Source of the DNA: Massiliimalia massiliensis
Lineage (GTDB): Bacteria; Bacillota; Clostridia; Oscillospirales; Ruminococcaceae
Length of the DNA: 64,000 nt
Assembly (NCBI RefSeq): GCF_900155615.1
Contig: NZ_FUHT01000004.1
Location: 992,001 to 1,056,000, forward strand
Direction: 5' to 3'
This document shows positions 42,071 through 51,941 of this stretch, in pieces. The position numbers were made by a program, and so were the translations under genes. The notes beneath the pieces are model-generated. The model was not told the origin of the DNA. It did not search any database and saw only the letters and a list, made by a program, of their open reading frames with translations. Positions within the stretch are counted from its first letter, which is position 1, and every line of letters begins with the position of its first letter.

Positions 42071-43705
42071 TTATTCCAGACAGCATATTTGAGGGCAGGA
42101 CTGACTCCAGTCCTCAAACTCTGCCGCCGTCATTGGCTCTGCATAATAATTCCCCTGCGCATAGTCTGCCCCCAAAGAAAGTACCAATTCGTGCTGCCCC
42201 TTTGTTTCAATCCCTTCTGCCAGGCAACGCAGACCCATTTTGTGACAGTCACTGATCATTCCATCTAAAAGGATCTTCATTCGCCGCGATTCGGCTGCCC
42301 CGCCTGTCAATGCCGGTGAAAGCCTCACATCCTGCAGTGCCGGACATGCCAATGCTTCAGCCGGCGTATGCCGGTCTCCAAAGCCGCCCAGCTCAACCGA
42401 ATAATGAAGCTTTCTAAGCAGCTCCAGATGTCTTACTGCCTGCTCCCTTTTCATCATATCTCGGGGCTTTGCAATTTCAATGCTTAGCAGCGAGGGAGAC
42501 ACCTGATAGCGTTTCCGAATTTTTTCCAGACGTTCAGCCAGATCTAGGACAGACAGCGTATCCATAGAACAGCTCACCGTCAAACGAAACGGGAGGATTT
42601 TGTCCTTCCCTTCCCATGCGGAAAGCCATTTGCAGGCAGTCTCAAACATATAAAAATCCAAATAGGAAACCAAGTGGTTCTGCTCCAAAGGCTTTAGGAA
42701 AGCGGCCGGTAGCATCACGTTTCCGTCTGTACTCCGATACCGGGTCAAAACCTCTGCACCGCAAATCTGGTTTGCTTTCAAATCCACCTTAGGCTGAAGA
42801 TACATCAGATAATTTCCCGCCTCCAGATCGGCCAGCAAGGAGCGCAGCAGTTTCGGCCGCGAACCGGAAAAAACTCGAGAATGCAGATAATATTGTTGTT
42901 TATCCTGATACATCAACTGGTCGGCCCGTCTGATCAGCGCTTCCGCAGAAACAGGGTTTTCTTCCCAGACATATCCACAGGACGCCAGACAATTTTCCTG
43001 CGCAGCCAATTTTTGCTGAAACGCCCTGGCCTTGCTCAAAAATGCTGCTTCCTGACAGTTTTCAGACAGGACTACAAATTCATCCCCGCTGATCCGGAAC
43101 AGCAATTCATCTTCAAAATGACTCCTCATCAGACAGGCCAGCTCTATAATTTTACTGTCTCCGTATTCATGTCCATACCGGTCATTCATCTCTTTCAGCC
43201 CGTTCATATCCAGGAACGCGGCGCCAAGAGACCATTTTGGATGCTGCTGAAAATCCTCACAGTATGATAAAAAACAGTTCCGGTTTCGAAGCCGGGTCAT
43301 CAGGTCATGATAATTCGTATATTCCAGTTCCTTCTGGGTAACAACTAACTCTGTTTCGTCAAAGATCAGACAAGCGCAATATCCTGTTTCGTTCCACGGA
43401 TAACAGGTAAGAAACAGATGCCGTTTCAATTCACTGCTGTACTGATGCAGGGAATCCTTCTTTCCCTGAAAAGCGGCCGCGGCAAACAAGGAGAGCCATT
43501 GTTTCCCTTCTAGGGGGAAAAGCTCATAAAAGCAGGCTCCTAAAAGATCCTCCTTGACTCTTCCGTATAAATCTGCAAAAGCCTGGTTAAGATACCGGAA
43601 TTTCAGGTCAACCGTATGTCCGTTCTCGTCCTGTATTACCTTAATGACCGTAAAGGCAACAGGCATTGATCCAAATGAAGCCTCTAACGCCTGGAATGCT
43701 TCCAT
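42071..43705 (-). CDS. PAS-like/GGDEF protein with degenerate EAL domain
   Basis: A 544-residue soluble protein. Residues 1-115 look like a PAS sensor; 130-275 is a GGDEF domain with SGDEF (206-210) at the active site and LDMNGLKEMND; 295-535 is an EAL domain in which metal and catalytic positions are lost: AEVL in place of EAL, GGFG in place of DDFG (440-443) and RLS where KID is expected (461-463), though AEGIET is kept. It may make c-di-GMP but should not degrade it; the EAL part may bind it. ATG at 43705 follows AAAGGAGG. Confidence 0.85.
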   Translation of the reverse strand: MEAFQALEASFGSMPVAFTVIKVIQDENGHTVDLKFRYLNQAFADLYGRVKEDLLGACFYELFPLEGKQWLSLFAAAAFQGKKDSLHQYSSELKRHLFLTCYPWNETGYCACLIFDETELVVTQKELEYTNYHDLMTRLRNRNCFLSYCEDFQQHPKWSLGAAFLDMNGLKEMNDRYGHEYGDSKIIELACLMRSHFEDELLFRISGDEFVVLSENCQEAAFLSKARAFQQKLAAQENCLASCGYVWEENPVSAEALIRRADQLMYQDKQQYYLHSRVFSGSRPKLLRSLLADLEAGNYLMYLQPKVDLKANQICGAEVLTRYRSTDGNVMLPAAFLKPLEQNHLVSYLDFYMFETACKWLSAWEGKDKILPFRLTVSCSMDTLSVLDLAERLEKIRKRYQVSPSLLSIEIAKPRDMMKREQAVRHLELLRKLHYSVELGGFGDRHTPAEALACPALQDVRLSPALTGGAAESRRMKILLDGMISDCHKMGLRCLAEGIETKGQHELVLSLGADYAQGNYYAEPMTAAEFEDWSQSCPQICCLE

Positions 43706-44319
43706 ATACAGCCCTCCTTTTCTATTGGCCTTGCTGCTGGTGTTCTGCCTCCCGTTGGAAAGCATTTTCCCGCCATTCGGTCTGTCCGGCTGTATGTGGT
43801 TATCATCAGGTGCGCTCTCACAATTGAGTACATTCACAATAGCCATAGACCGGAGGATATAAACTGTTGCTCCTCCGGTACCGAACGAAATCGTTTAAGA
43901 TTTCGTTCTCTGGTAAAGTAAAAGAAAACACCCGGTATCGGATGTTTTTTTCCTACAATCAGAGATCCTTATTTTTGCATGAAAAACTAAGATATATACG
44001 AGTATATTATACAAAATATCTTATTTCACGTCAAGAAAATACTTCCACATATTTCCATAAACATATCAAATGATTGGCACGCAGTAATCAGTTACAGTAT
44101 ACGACACCAGCTTTGGAAAAATTGTCGAAAATATTCTTACAAAAGTTATGCTGAGAATTTACTGTTTCGTCATTGACTCAAACCGGAAAATTATGCTATA
44201 GTTAAAATGATATAAAAACTCACAATGAAACGTAGAATTACAGAATAAATAATACGCTTTTGGCCTCTGTTTATCCCGTTCAATATGACAAAAAGGAATC
44301 ATAGAAAGAAGGTATTCAT
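43706..44319. other. 614-base gene-free region
   Basis: Between the divergent GGDEF and Hpt genes. It holds a 10-bp stem-loop (43883-43892 with 43899-43908, GAACGAAATC and complement), then a strongly AT-rich stretch (about 43910-44160) with no convincing reading frame, and the Hpt promoter at 44173-44202. I looked for a c-di-GMP riboswitch consensus ahead of the GGDEF gene and did not find one. Confidence 0.4.
44173..44202 (+). promoter_or_regulatory. Promoter of the Hpt gene
   Basis: TTGACT (44173-44178), 18 bases, TATAGT (44197-44202). Confidence 0.6.
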
Positions 44320-44667
44320 TTGACGACAGAATACAAAGAAGCGCTTATTTCCGCCGGGGTGGATCTGGAAGACGCGCTGCATCGATTTATGGATAACGAA
44401 GATCTATTAGAGCGGATGCTAAAAAAGTTTCCGGCTGACCAAAGCTTTATCGATCTCCAAACGGCGTTAAAAAACGAAAATTGTGAAGATGCATTCCGGG
44501 CCGCCCATACATTGAAAGGGGTCTCCGGAAATCTATCCTTTAAAAAATTATTTACTGCAATTTGCAAACAGGTTGAGGCATTGCGCAGCAATGATCTTGC
44601 ACGCGCAAAGCAGCTTATACCATCTGTTTCCGAAGCATATGAAAAGATCATGCAGGTAATTCGCTGA
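44320..44667 (+). CDS. Histidine phosphotransfer (Hpt) domain protein
   Basis: A 115-residue stand-alone Hpt protein. The phospho-accepting His63 is in FRAAHTLKGVSGNL, followed by the helical hairpin typical of the fold. TTG start at 44320 behind GAAGG. Hpt proteins relay phosphate between histidine kinases and response regulators; no kinase is adjacent. The gene is divergent from the PAS/GGDEF gene, so a joint signalling role is possible but not shown. Confidence 0.85.
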   Translation: MTTEYKEALISAGVDLEDALHRFMDNEDLLERMLKKFPADQSFIDLQTALKNENCEDAFRAAHTLKGVSGNLSFKKLFTAICKQVEALRSNDLARAKQLIPSVSEAYEKIMQVIR

Positions 44668-44675
44668 GCTCAAAA

Positions 44676-44702
44676 AAACAGGCTGGAAACCAGCCTGTTT
44701 TT
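44676..44702 (+). terminator. Terminator of the Hpt gene
   Basis: AAACAGGCTGG and its complement around a three-base loop, followed by T5. Confidence 0.85.
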
Positions 44703-44783
44703 ATTTTGGGAACTGGTTCTGGGCAAAAGCTACAAAGTCCGACAATTTCTTTCATAACTTTGTTAGAACATTCAAAAAGCACC

Positions 44784-44812
44784 TTGAAAATCCCCTGCCT
44801 TCATGTTACGAT
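44784..44812 (+). promoter_or_regulatory. Promoter of the zinc-ribbon protein gene
   Basis: TTGAAA (44784-44789), 17 bases, TACGAT (44807-44812). Confidence 0.5.
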
Positions 44813-44879
44813 GAAAGCAACGTAAAATAAGCCCTGCATATTCAACAGGCAATCACACATGACAAAGGGGGATTATTCA

Positions 44880-45950
44880 GTGAAATGTACAAAATGCGGA
44901 GTAGAATTTAACGGAAAATTCTGTCCAAACTGCGGGCAAAGTGCCGCAGAATCCAGCCAGAACACCTTTGAATCGGGAGCGAGCCCCTATCAGTATGGAG
45001 CGCCGCAAAGTCCAAACCCAAATCCGACGCCAAACGGCTGGAATCAAGGAAGCTGGAACCAGGCCGGTCAGCAGCCAAACGGATATCCGCAGTATTCACA
45101 GCCGGGTGCGCCTATACCGCCAAAACAGAAGCTCAAGGGCTGGCAGATCGCATTGATTGTCGTCGCGGCAATTTTGGGCCTTGGTATTGTCGGCACAGTA
45201 CTCGGAGTCCTCGTCGGTTCCTCTTCCGACACCATTGAATCACTTAACTGGGAGGATCCTTCCCCTGTTATGTTTTCTGAGATCGGCGACAGCAACGAAA
45301 ATTGGGTCAAGGTGAAGCCCAATTCCTTCGATGACGGAGCCGTTATCTTTGTCAGTGAAGATGAGTCGGTCTGCACAATCAGCACCGGAACGAAAACCGC
45401 AGGTGCCTTGTGGTATACCATTTCGGCAATGGGAGAAGGGACTACTCAGGTCTATGCTCAGTCTGCAGACGGTACTGTGAAGTCAGACCCAATTTCTGTC
45501 ACAGTTGAATTGGAAGAAGAGGAACCCGATCCGCCTGAAAGCAGCGAGCCGGCAGATGAGCCGGATGAGCCCGTAACGGATAATTCCGCTGTCACCTCTC
45601 TGTTGACCATCGTCAAAACAGCAATGGAATCCGGATTCAGCGGAGACGAATTTGATTGGGATGTATCCTATGACGAAAGCCAGCATGCTGTGGTCATTTC
45701 CGTTGCTGCGGACGGCATCGCTCTGGAAGTCCAAACGATCATGAATAACGGCGGGGATGAGAATGACGAGGACTGGAAATATATGAAAGACAACATGATC
45801 GAAATGTCCGACTCTTTCCTCGAATTAGCCCAGCAGATGGGGCCATCTGATATCAATATCATTATTAATATCCTGAATGACCAAAACCACGATAAGGTGT
45901 TGCTGGTACTCCAAAACAGCGAGATCACCTATGACGTTTTGGCAGAATAA
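44880..45950 (+). CDS. Zinc-ribbon, single-pass membrane protein with extracytoplasmic domains
   Basis: A 356-residue protein from GTG 44880 behind AAAGGGGG. Residues 2-22 form a zinc ribbon (CTKCGVEFNGKFCPNCG); 23-88 is a low-complexity linker rich in Asn, Pro, Gln and Gly; one membrane helix at about 92-114 (GWQIALIVVAAILGLGIVG); then an outside region with a Big-like beta domain (about 120-210), an acidic E/P linker and an unrecognised C-terminal domain. This architecture is common in Clostridia and Bifidobacteria but of unknown function. Transcribed alone. Confidence 0.75.
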   Translation: MKCTKCGVEFNGKFCPNCGQSAAESSQNTFESGASPYQYGAPQSPNPNPTPNGWNQGSWNQAGQQPNGYPQYSQPGAPIPPKQKLKGWQIALIVVAAILGLGIVGTVLGVLVGSSSDTIESLNWEDPSPVMFSEIGDSNENWVKVKPNSFDDGAVIFVSEDESVCTISTGTKTAGALWYTISAMGEGTTQVYAQSADGTVKSDPISVTVELEEEEPDPPESSEPADEPDEPVTDNSAVTSLLTIVKTAMESGFSGDEFDWDVSYDESQHAVVISVAADGIALEVQTIMNNGGDENDEDWKYMKDNMIEMSDSFLELAQQMGPSDINIIINILNDQNHDKVLLVLQNSEITYDVLAE

Positions 45951-45973
45951 GGATTTATAAATTATTTACGAAT

Positions 45974-46010
45974 AAAAACGGAGGATTCCCAATGGAATCC
46001 TCCGTTTTTT
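45974..46010 (+). terminator. Terminator of the zinc-ribbon protein gene
   Basis: A perfect 16-bp stem (45974-45989 with 45994-46009) with a four-base loop and six T. Confidence 0.9.
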
Positions 46011-46148
46011 GTAACAAGACATACAAAGCAAGAACCTTGATACGGATATCATAGCTCTTATCAACCTGTATCACTCATTACAATCCTATCTTTTCCGGAT
46101 AAAGAGCGTTTATTCTGAACTGCTTACGGTAAATAATGGTAATTGTCT

Positions 46149-47045
46149 TTACACTTCCGATATTATACTTTCTTCATTCTCTCTGTATCCCAGATAATCC
46201 AAAAAACGCTTTACTGCTAACGGCGCACGTTTTTTATCCTTGACCGCAAGCCCAATTTTCCGGAAAGCAGGCACCTCCAGCTCTTTTATCACAATTCGGT
46301 ATGGAATTCGTCTCAAAATCAACTGCGGCAAAATACTGATTCCTAAACCGCTCTCCACCATCGACATAACGGCATAATCATCCCAGGTGGTAAAACGAGT
46401 ATTCGGCGAAAGGCTACACCGTTCAAAAATTTCTGACACCTCTGCCTTTGCACCCTTTTCCAGAAGCAGGAACGGATCATTGCACAGCGCAGCAATCGGA
46501 ATCCGGTCATATTCCGTCAGCGGATGTTCCTCCGGTAAAACCACCAGCAGCTTATCCTGTTCTAAAAAGATGGTGTCCAGCTCTGGCTGTGTGGGCAGCC
46601 GAAGAAAGCCGCAATCTACCCTTCCCTCCAGAATCCAATGTTCAATTTCGGTATAATCCCCCAATAGCAATTCATAGTCAATTTGCGGATAATCCTTTTG
46701 GAATTCACGGATAATATTTGGCAGCCAATGCGTTGCCACACTGGAAAAGGTCCCAATCCGGATCAATCCGGTTTCCAGCCCATTGATCGCATCCACCTGC
46801 TCCTGCAGCTTTTGATATTCAGCACATACATTTTGCACATATGACAGAAGCTGCAGTCCATCTGAGGTCAGCCTCACGCCGGCCCGTCCGCGTTCTAAAA
46901 GAGAAACCCTCCACTCCTCTTCCAGATCATGGATCATTCTGCTGATTCCAGATTGAGAATAATGCAGAACCTCGGCCGCCTTGGTAAAGCTCCCATATTC
47001 CACTGTCGTAATAAAAGCCATATATTTCTGTATATTAGCATCCAT
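46149..47045 (-). CDS. LysR-family transcriptional regulator
   Basis: A 298-residue LTTR: winged helix-turn-helix (YMAFITTVEYGSFTKAAEV, HYSQSGISRMIHDLEEEW), then an effector-binding periplasmic-like domain (RIGTFSSVATHWLPNIIREF). ATG at 47045 (GAGG about 12 bases upstream) is chosen over one 45 bases earlier. Divergent from the YbaK-like gene, which is its likely target. An inverted repeat lies between them. Confidence 0.88.
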   Translation of the reverse strand: MDANIQKYMAFITTVEYGSFTKAAEVLHYSQSGISRMIHDLEEEWRVSLLERGRAGVRLTSDGLQLLSYVQNVCAEYQKLQEQVDAINGLETGLIRIGTFSSVATHWLPNIIREFQKDYPQIDYELLLGDYTEIEHWILEGRVDCGFLRLPTQPELDTIFLEQDKLLVVLPEEHPLTEYDRIPIAALCNDPFLLLEKGAKAEVSEIFERCSLSPNTRFTTWDDYAVMSMVESGLGISILPQLILRRIPYRIVIKELEVPAFRKIGLAVKDKKRAPLAVKRFLDYLGYRENEESIISEV

Positions 47046-47073
47046 CTTATTATATCGCCTCGTTCCATCTGAA

Positions 47074-47096
47074 TTTATCATGTTTTTCATGATAAA
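47074..47096. promoter_or_regulatory. Inverted repeat, candidate LysR operator
   Basis: TTTATCATG (47074-47082) and CATGATAAA (47088-47096) are perfect 9-base arms around five T, in the gap between the divergent LysR and YbaK-like genes, where an LTTR would bind. Confidence 0.5.
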
Positions 47097-47170
47097 GATT
47101 TGCTTTTGTAATTTATAATTTTATGATACACTATATTTATCAAGTTTTCAACAAGAAGGAAGGAATTGCA

Positions 47171-47710
47171 ATGCTTTTTATCAGCGACATTCAAGCCACA
47201 CCGCCAAAAGCATTTCTCACTCCATTGCAGGAAAAAACATATCAGGCTTTGCAAAAACTGCAAATTCCCTTTGAACGGGTAGACACAGATGAAGCAATTA
47301 CGATGGAGGACTGTGCCCAAATTGATCAAAAGCTCAAAATGAAGATGGTCAAAACCCTGTTTCTATGTAATCGCCAAAAGACCTCCTTCTACCTATTTAT
47401 TACTGCAGGCGATAAACCGTTTCAGTCTAAAAGCTTCAGCAGTGCTCTCGGGACGCCTCGCGTATCCTTTGCGCCGGTGGATGATATGAACAAAATGCTT
47501 GGAACAAAAATCGGCGCGGCTACTGTTTTCAGCGCGTTGCTTGAAACATGCGATGAAGTGCAGATCGTTTTTGACAGAGATGTTTTAAAGGAAGAATGGT
47601 ACGGATGCAGCGATGGGACAACCACCGGGTATATGAAGCTGAAAACCGCACAAGTGATCTATGAGTTTTTGCCTTCTACCGGACATCAACCTGTTATAAT
47701 TGAAGTATAA
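47171..47710 (+). CDS. YbaK/ProX-type aminoacyl-tRNA deacylase
   Basis: A 179-residue editing-domain protein. Family features are the Lys in LKMKMVKTLFLCNR, YLFITAGDKPF, the GTPRVSFAPVDDMNKMLGTKIGAA segment and VFDRDVL. Such proteins hydrolyse mischarged tRNAs such as Ala-tRNA(Pro) or Cys-tRNA(Pro). Its closeness to proB, coding for the first step of proline synthesis, is suggestive. ATG at 47171 follows AAGGAAGGAA. Confidence 0.85.
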   Translation: MLFISDIQATPPKAFLTPLQEKTYQALQKLQIPFERVDTDEAITMEDCAQIDQKLKMKMVKTLFLCNRQKTSFYLFITAGDKPFQSKSFSSALGTPRVSFAPVDDMNKMLGTKIGAATVFSALLETCDEVQIVFDRDVLKEEWYGCSDGTTTGYMKLKTAQVIYEFLPSTGHQPVIIEV

Positions 47711-47771
47711 CAAACAATCCAGGTTTATCAGAAAGGAATACGTTTACCTAAAAGAAAGCTTTGGTGATTAA

Positions 47772-48572
47772 ATGGGATTATATCAGAACCGCATTGTAGT
47801 AAAGGTCGGAACATCTACGCTGACCAACGATATGGGACAAAATGACCTGCGTGCTTTTGACAGGCTGGCCTGCGTACTGTCCGATCTTCAGAATATGGGA
47901 TATGAAATCATCCTTGTCTCCTCCGGAGCGATTGCCGTCGGCGCCAATAAGCTGCAGATGAAAACGCGGCCTAATTCCATGCGTTTAAAGCAGGCGGCGG
48001 CAGCGGTCGGGCAATGCAGTATTATGAATCTATATGGAAAATTTTTTCATGATTACGACAAAAAAATAGCGCAAATCCTGCTCAACGCGGAGGATATTGA
48101 AACGGAGGAAAAAAAGGAAAACCTGACCAATACCTTCGATGCTCTGCTGGAGCTTGGGGTCATTCCTATCGTCAACGAAAATGATTCCGTCAGCTATACA
48201 GAAATCGAATCAGAAGACCGTCTGTTCGGAGATAACGATATGCTCTCTGCCGTAGTCGCTGTTTTGTGCAGAGCGCGCAGGCTGGTTATTCTGTCCGATA
48301 TCGACGGCTTTTATGACAGCGACCCGCGCCTCCATCCCGATGCGAAGCTGATAGAGCGGGTGGATACCATCGACGAGTATACGCTGTCTCTCGCGGGAGG
48401 CGCCGGTTCCCGCCGCGGAACGGGCGGGATGAAAACAAAGCTTCAGGCAGCAAAGCTGGCAACCGCGCAGGGAATCGACACGAACATAACCAATGGAAAA
48501 GATCCCTCCGCGCTCTATGAACTGGTCAATGGCGGGAAGGCTGGCACCTTATTTGCCGGAAAGCACCCGTGA
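47772..48572 (+). CDS. proB: Glutamate 5-kinase
   Basis: A 266-residue amino acid kinase that phosphorylates glutamate for proline synthesis. Motifs VVKVGTSTLT, ILVSSGAIAVGANKL, IVNENDSV and GTGGMKTKLQAAKLA are intact. It lacks the C-terminal PUA domain of the E. coli enzyme, which is usual for the short class. proA and proC are not in the window. It lies 61 bases downstream of the YbaK-like gene. Confidence 0.93.
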   Translation: MGLYQNRIVVKVGTSTLTNDMGQNDLRAFDRLACVLSDLQNMGYEIILVSSGAIAVGANKLQMKTRPNSMRLKQAAAAVGQCSIMNLYGKFFHDYDKKIAQILLNAEDIETEEKKENLTNTFDALLELGVIPIVNENDSVSYTEIESEDRLFGDNDMLSAVVAVLCRARRLVILSDIDGFYDSDPRLHPDAKLIERVDTIDEYTLSLAGGAGSRRGTGGMKTKLQAAKLATAQGIDTNITNGKDPSALYELVNGGKAGTLFAGKHP

Positions 48573-48576
48573 TATA

Positions 48577-48616
48577 AAGAAAGCCACTGAACATTACCGC
48601 GTTCAGTGGCTTTCTT
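48577..48616. terminator. Terminator between proB and the ZIP gene
   Basis: A perfect 16-bp stem (48577-48592 with 48601-48616) followed by T-rich sequence, in a convergent gap. Confidence 0.85.
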
Positions 48617-48657
48617 CTTTATGGTTTTAAGTATGTATCCGCCGTCCGAATCTCATG

Positions 48658-49455
48658 TTACCCCAAAGCGACATCTAAAACCATCATAATCATAAACCCC
48701 GCCATAACGCCCAGGGTTCCTGTGTTGGAATGCTCTCCCAAATGAGCCTCCGGAATCAATTCTTCCACCACAACATACATCATCGCGCCAGCCGCAAAAG
48801 ACAGCAGCCATGGCATCAAGGGCTGGATAGAACCAGCTGCCAGGACGACCAAAATACCAAAAATCGGTTCCACAATACCAGACATACTGCCATACAGGAA
48901 CGATCTTGTTCTGGATATTCCCTCCTGTCTAAGCGGCAGGGAGATAGCGGCGCCTTCCGGGAAATTCTGAATGCCGATGCCAAGCGCAAGCGCCATCGCC
49001 GCAGACAGAGACGCCGCTTCCCCGCTATGCTGTGCCGCCAAGGCAAAGGACAGGCCTACCGCCATTCCTTCCGGGATATTATGCAGTGTCACTGCTAAAA
49101 CAAGCAATGTGGTTCGTTTCCATGAAGATTCTAACCCCTCCGGATTTTTCGCCTCCAAATGCAGGTGCGGGAGCAGCCCGTCCAGCAAAAGCAGAAAAAC
49201 GATCCCTAATGCGAATCCTCCCACTGCCGGAATCCAACCGATTCCCCCGTTTGCGCTCGCTTCCTCTATTGCGGGAATCAAAAGACTCCATACAGACGCT
49301 GCAATCATAACGCCTGCTGCAAAACCGAGAAAGATTCTCTGAATTGCAGCATTTACCGTCTTACGAAAGAAGAATACCAGCGCAGACCCCAGCGTTGTCA
49401 TAAGAAATGTAAATCCGGTACCCAAAGATGCCCATAAAATCGGTTGCAATATCAT
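48658..49455 (-). CDS. ZIP-family metal transporter (GufA-like)
   Basis: A 265-residue, eight-helix ZIP transporter. The metal-binding helix motifs are TLHNIPEGMAVG and GIQNFPEGAAIS, and a His-containing loop (HLHLEAKNPEG) lies after helix 3. GufA-type ZIPs import or exchange zinc or other divalent cations. It is seven bases downstream of enolase on the same strand. Confidence 0.9.
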   Translation of the reverse strand: MILQPILWASLGTGFTFLMTTLGSALVFFFRKTVNAAIQRIFLGFAAGVMIAASVWSLLIPAIEEASANGGIGWIPAVGGFALGIVFLLLLDGLLPHLHLEAKNPEGLESSWKRTTLLVLAVTLHNIPEGMAVGLSFALAAQHSGEAASLSAAMALALGIGIQNFPEGAAISLPLRQEGISRTRSFLYGSMSGIVEPIFGILVVLAAGSIQPLMPWLLSFAAGAMMYVVVEELIPEAHLGEHSNTGTLGVMAGFMIMMVLDVALG

Positions 49456-49462
49456 CCTCTCC

Positions 49463-50767
<1,305 letters not shown>

Positions 50768-50769
50768 TC

Positions 50770-50822
50770 ATTCCATTCAAAACCATTTCCATGCTTAGCA
50801 TAACCGGTTTTGAATGGAAAAT
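50770..50822 (-). promoter_or_regulatory. Inverted repeat in the enolase leader
   Basis: On the minus strand, TTCCATTCAAAACC and GGTTTTGAATGGAA pair as 14-base arms around a loop of about 24 bases that itself contains a small palindrome (ATGCTAAGCAT). The downstream arm ends 12 bases before the eno start codon, next to its ribosome binding site GAGAGG, so it could affect translation or bind a regulator. Confidence 0.55.
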
Positions 50823-50846
50823 GAGCAAATTGTTTTATCTTCGAAT

Positions 50847-50875
50847 ATTATACCATAATTGTAGCTAAAAGGCAA
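50847..50875 (-). promoter_or_regulatory. Promoter of eno
   Basis: Minus strand TTGCCT (50870-50875), 17 bases, TATAAT (50847-50852). Confidence 0.6.
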
Positions 50876-50903
50876 TTCTCAGATAAAATAATATTTATAA
50901 CAG

Positions 50904-50955
50904 AAGCCAAAAGCATGGAGCTGGACATATCCAGCTCCATGCTTTTGGCTTTTTA
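50904..50955. terminator. Terminator of the pentoside operon
   Basis: A perfect 21-bp stem (50904-50924 with 50931-50951) with a six-base loop, 20 bases past the last gene of the minus-strand operon. The better T run is on the plus strand. Confidence 0.75.
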
Positions 50956-50974
50956 TCGAAAGATGGTTCTGTTT

Positions 50975-51925
50975 CTAGGCATGGACTGTATGAATCGGCT
51001 GCCCATTTATATATGCCTGTGCATTTTCTACCGCAATGCTCATCAATCTTTCTCGGGATTCCTTAGAGGCCCAGGCAATATGCGGTGTAATCAAACAGTT
51101 TTTCGCTGTCAAAAGCGGGTTATCCCCTCGGATTGGTTCTGTTGATACTACGTCTACCGCGGCGCCAAAAACCTTTCCGCTGTTGAGAGCGTCTGCCAAA
51201 TCCTGCTCCCGGATCAGTCCTCCGCGCGAATCATTGATGATGATAACGCCGTCCTTCATTTTTGAAATGCTCTCCCGGTTAATCATTTCTTTGTTATTCT
51301 CAAACAGAGGACAGTGCAGTACGATCACGTCAGATCTTTGAAACAGCTCCTCCAGCTCCACATATTCCGCCACATCCGTCTCTTTTTTGATGGTGTCATA
51401 GGCCAAAATCTGCATACCGAGCGCCGCCGCAATTTTTCCGGTTGTTTCTCCAATTCTGCCAAAGCCGATAATCCCCATCGTCTTGCCCGCCAGCTCAATC
51501 AGCGGATAATCCCAGAAGCACCAGTCAATATTGTTTTCCCACCGCCCATCATGCACTGCCTGGCTGTGATGTCCAATATGGTGGCATAATTCTAACAGCA
51601 GCGCGATGGTATATTGCCCCACTGCCGCCGTACCATAGGTGGGAATATTAGTAACAATAATCCCCTGCTCCTCAGCCGCCTTAACATCTATCACATTATA
51701 TCCGGTGGCGAGAACCCCGATATATTTCATATCCGGGCAGCGTTTCATCGTTTCCCTGCTGATTGGCGTTTTATTCGTAATCACCATCTCTGCATTGCCA
51801 ATCCGATCTTCAATGAACTCCGTCGGAGTGCGGTCATATACGGTCAAATCGCCAAGCTCTTCCAGCCCATCCCAGGACAGGTCGCCTGGATTTTCCGTAT
51901 AGCCGTCTAAAACAACAATTTGCAT
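50975..51925 (-). CDS. D-2-hydroxyacid dehydrogenase (glycerate/hydroxypyruvate type)
   Basis: A 316-residue NAD(P)-dependent dehydrogenase. The dinucleotide motif is GIIGFGRIGETTG, followed by the catalytic Arg in INDSRGGLI, Glu in VVSTEPIRG and His in ITPHIAWAS. Sequence suggests the glycerate dehydrogenase/hydroxypyruvate reductase group (HprA-like). Last gene of the ten-gene operon. ATG at 51925 is chosen because of AAAGGCGG; the frame overlaps the upstream gene if extended. Confidence 0.87.
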   Translation of the reverse strand: MQIVVLDGYTENPGDLSWDGLEELGDLTVYDRTPTEFIEDRIGNAEMVITNKTPISRETMKRCPDMKYIGVLATGYNVIDVKAAEEQGIIVTNIPTYGTAAVGQYTIALLLELCHHIGHHSQAVHDGRWENNIDWCFWDYPLIELAGKTMGIIGFGRIGETTGKIAAALGMQILAYDTIKKETDVAEYVELEELFQRSDVIVLHCPLFENNKEMINRESISKMKDGVIIINDSRGGLIREQDLADALNSGKVFGAAVDVVSTEPIRGDNPLLTAKNCLITPHIAWASKESRERLMSIAVENAQAYINGQPIHTVHA

Positions 51926-51941
51926 CACAGTATCCGCCTTT

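Noticed and set aside
43706-43920. c-di-GMP riboswitch before the GGDEF gene
   Set aside because: Some short CTCCGG-like words occur, but the conserved core of the known classes is absent.
44020-44320. Small gene in the AT-rich gap before the Hpt gene
   Set aside because: Only very short frames without ribosome binding sites are present.
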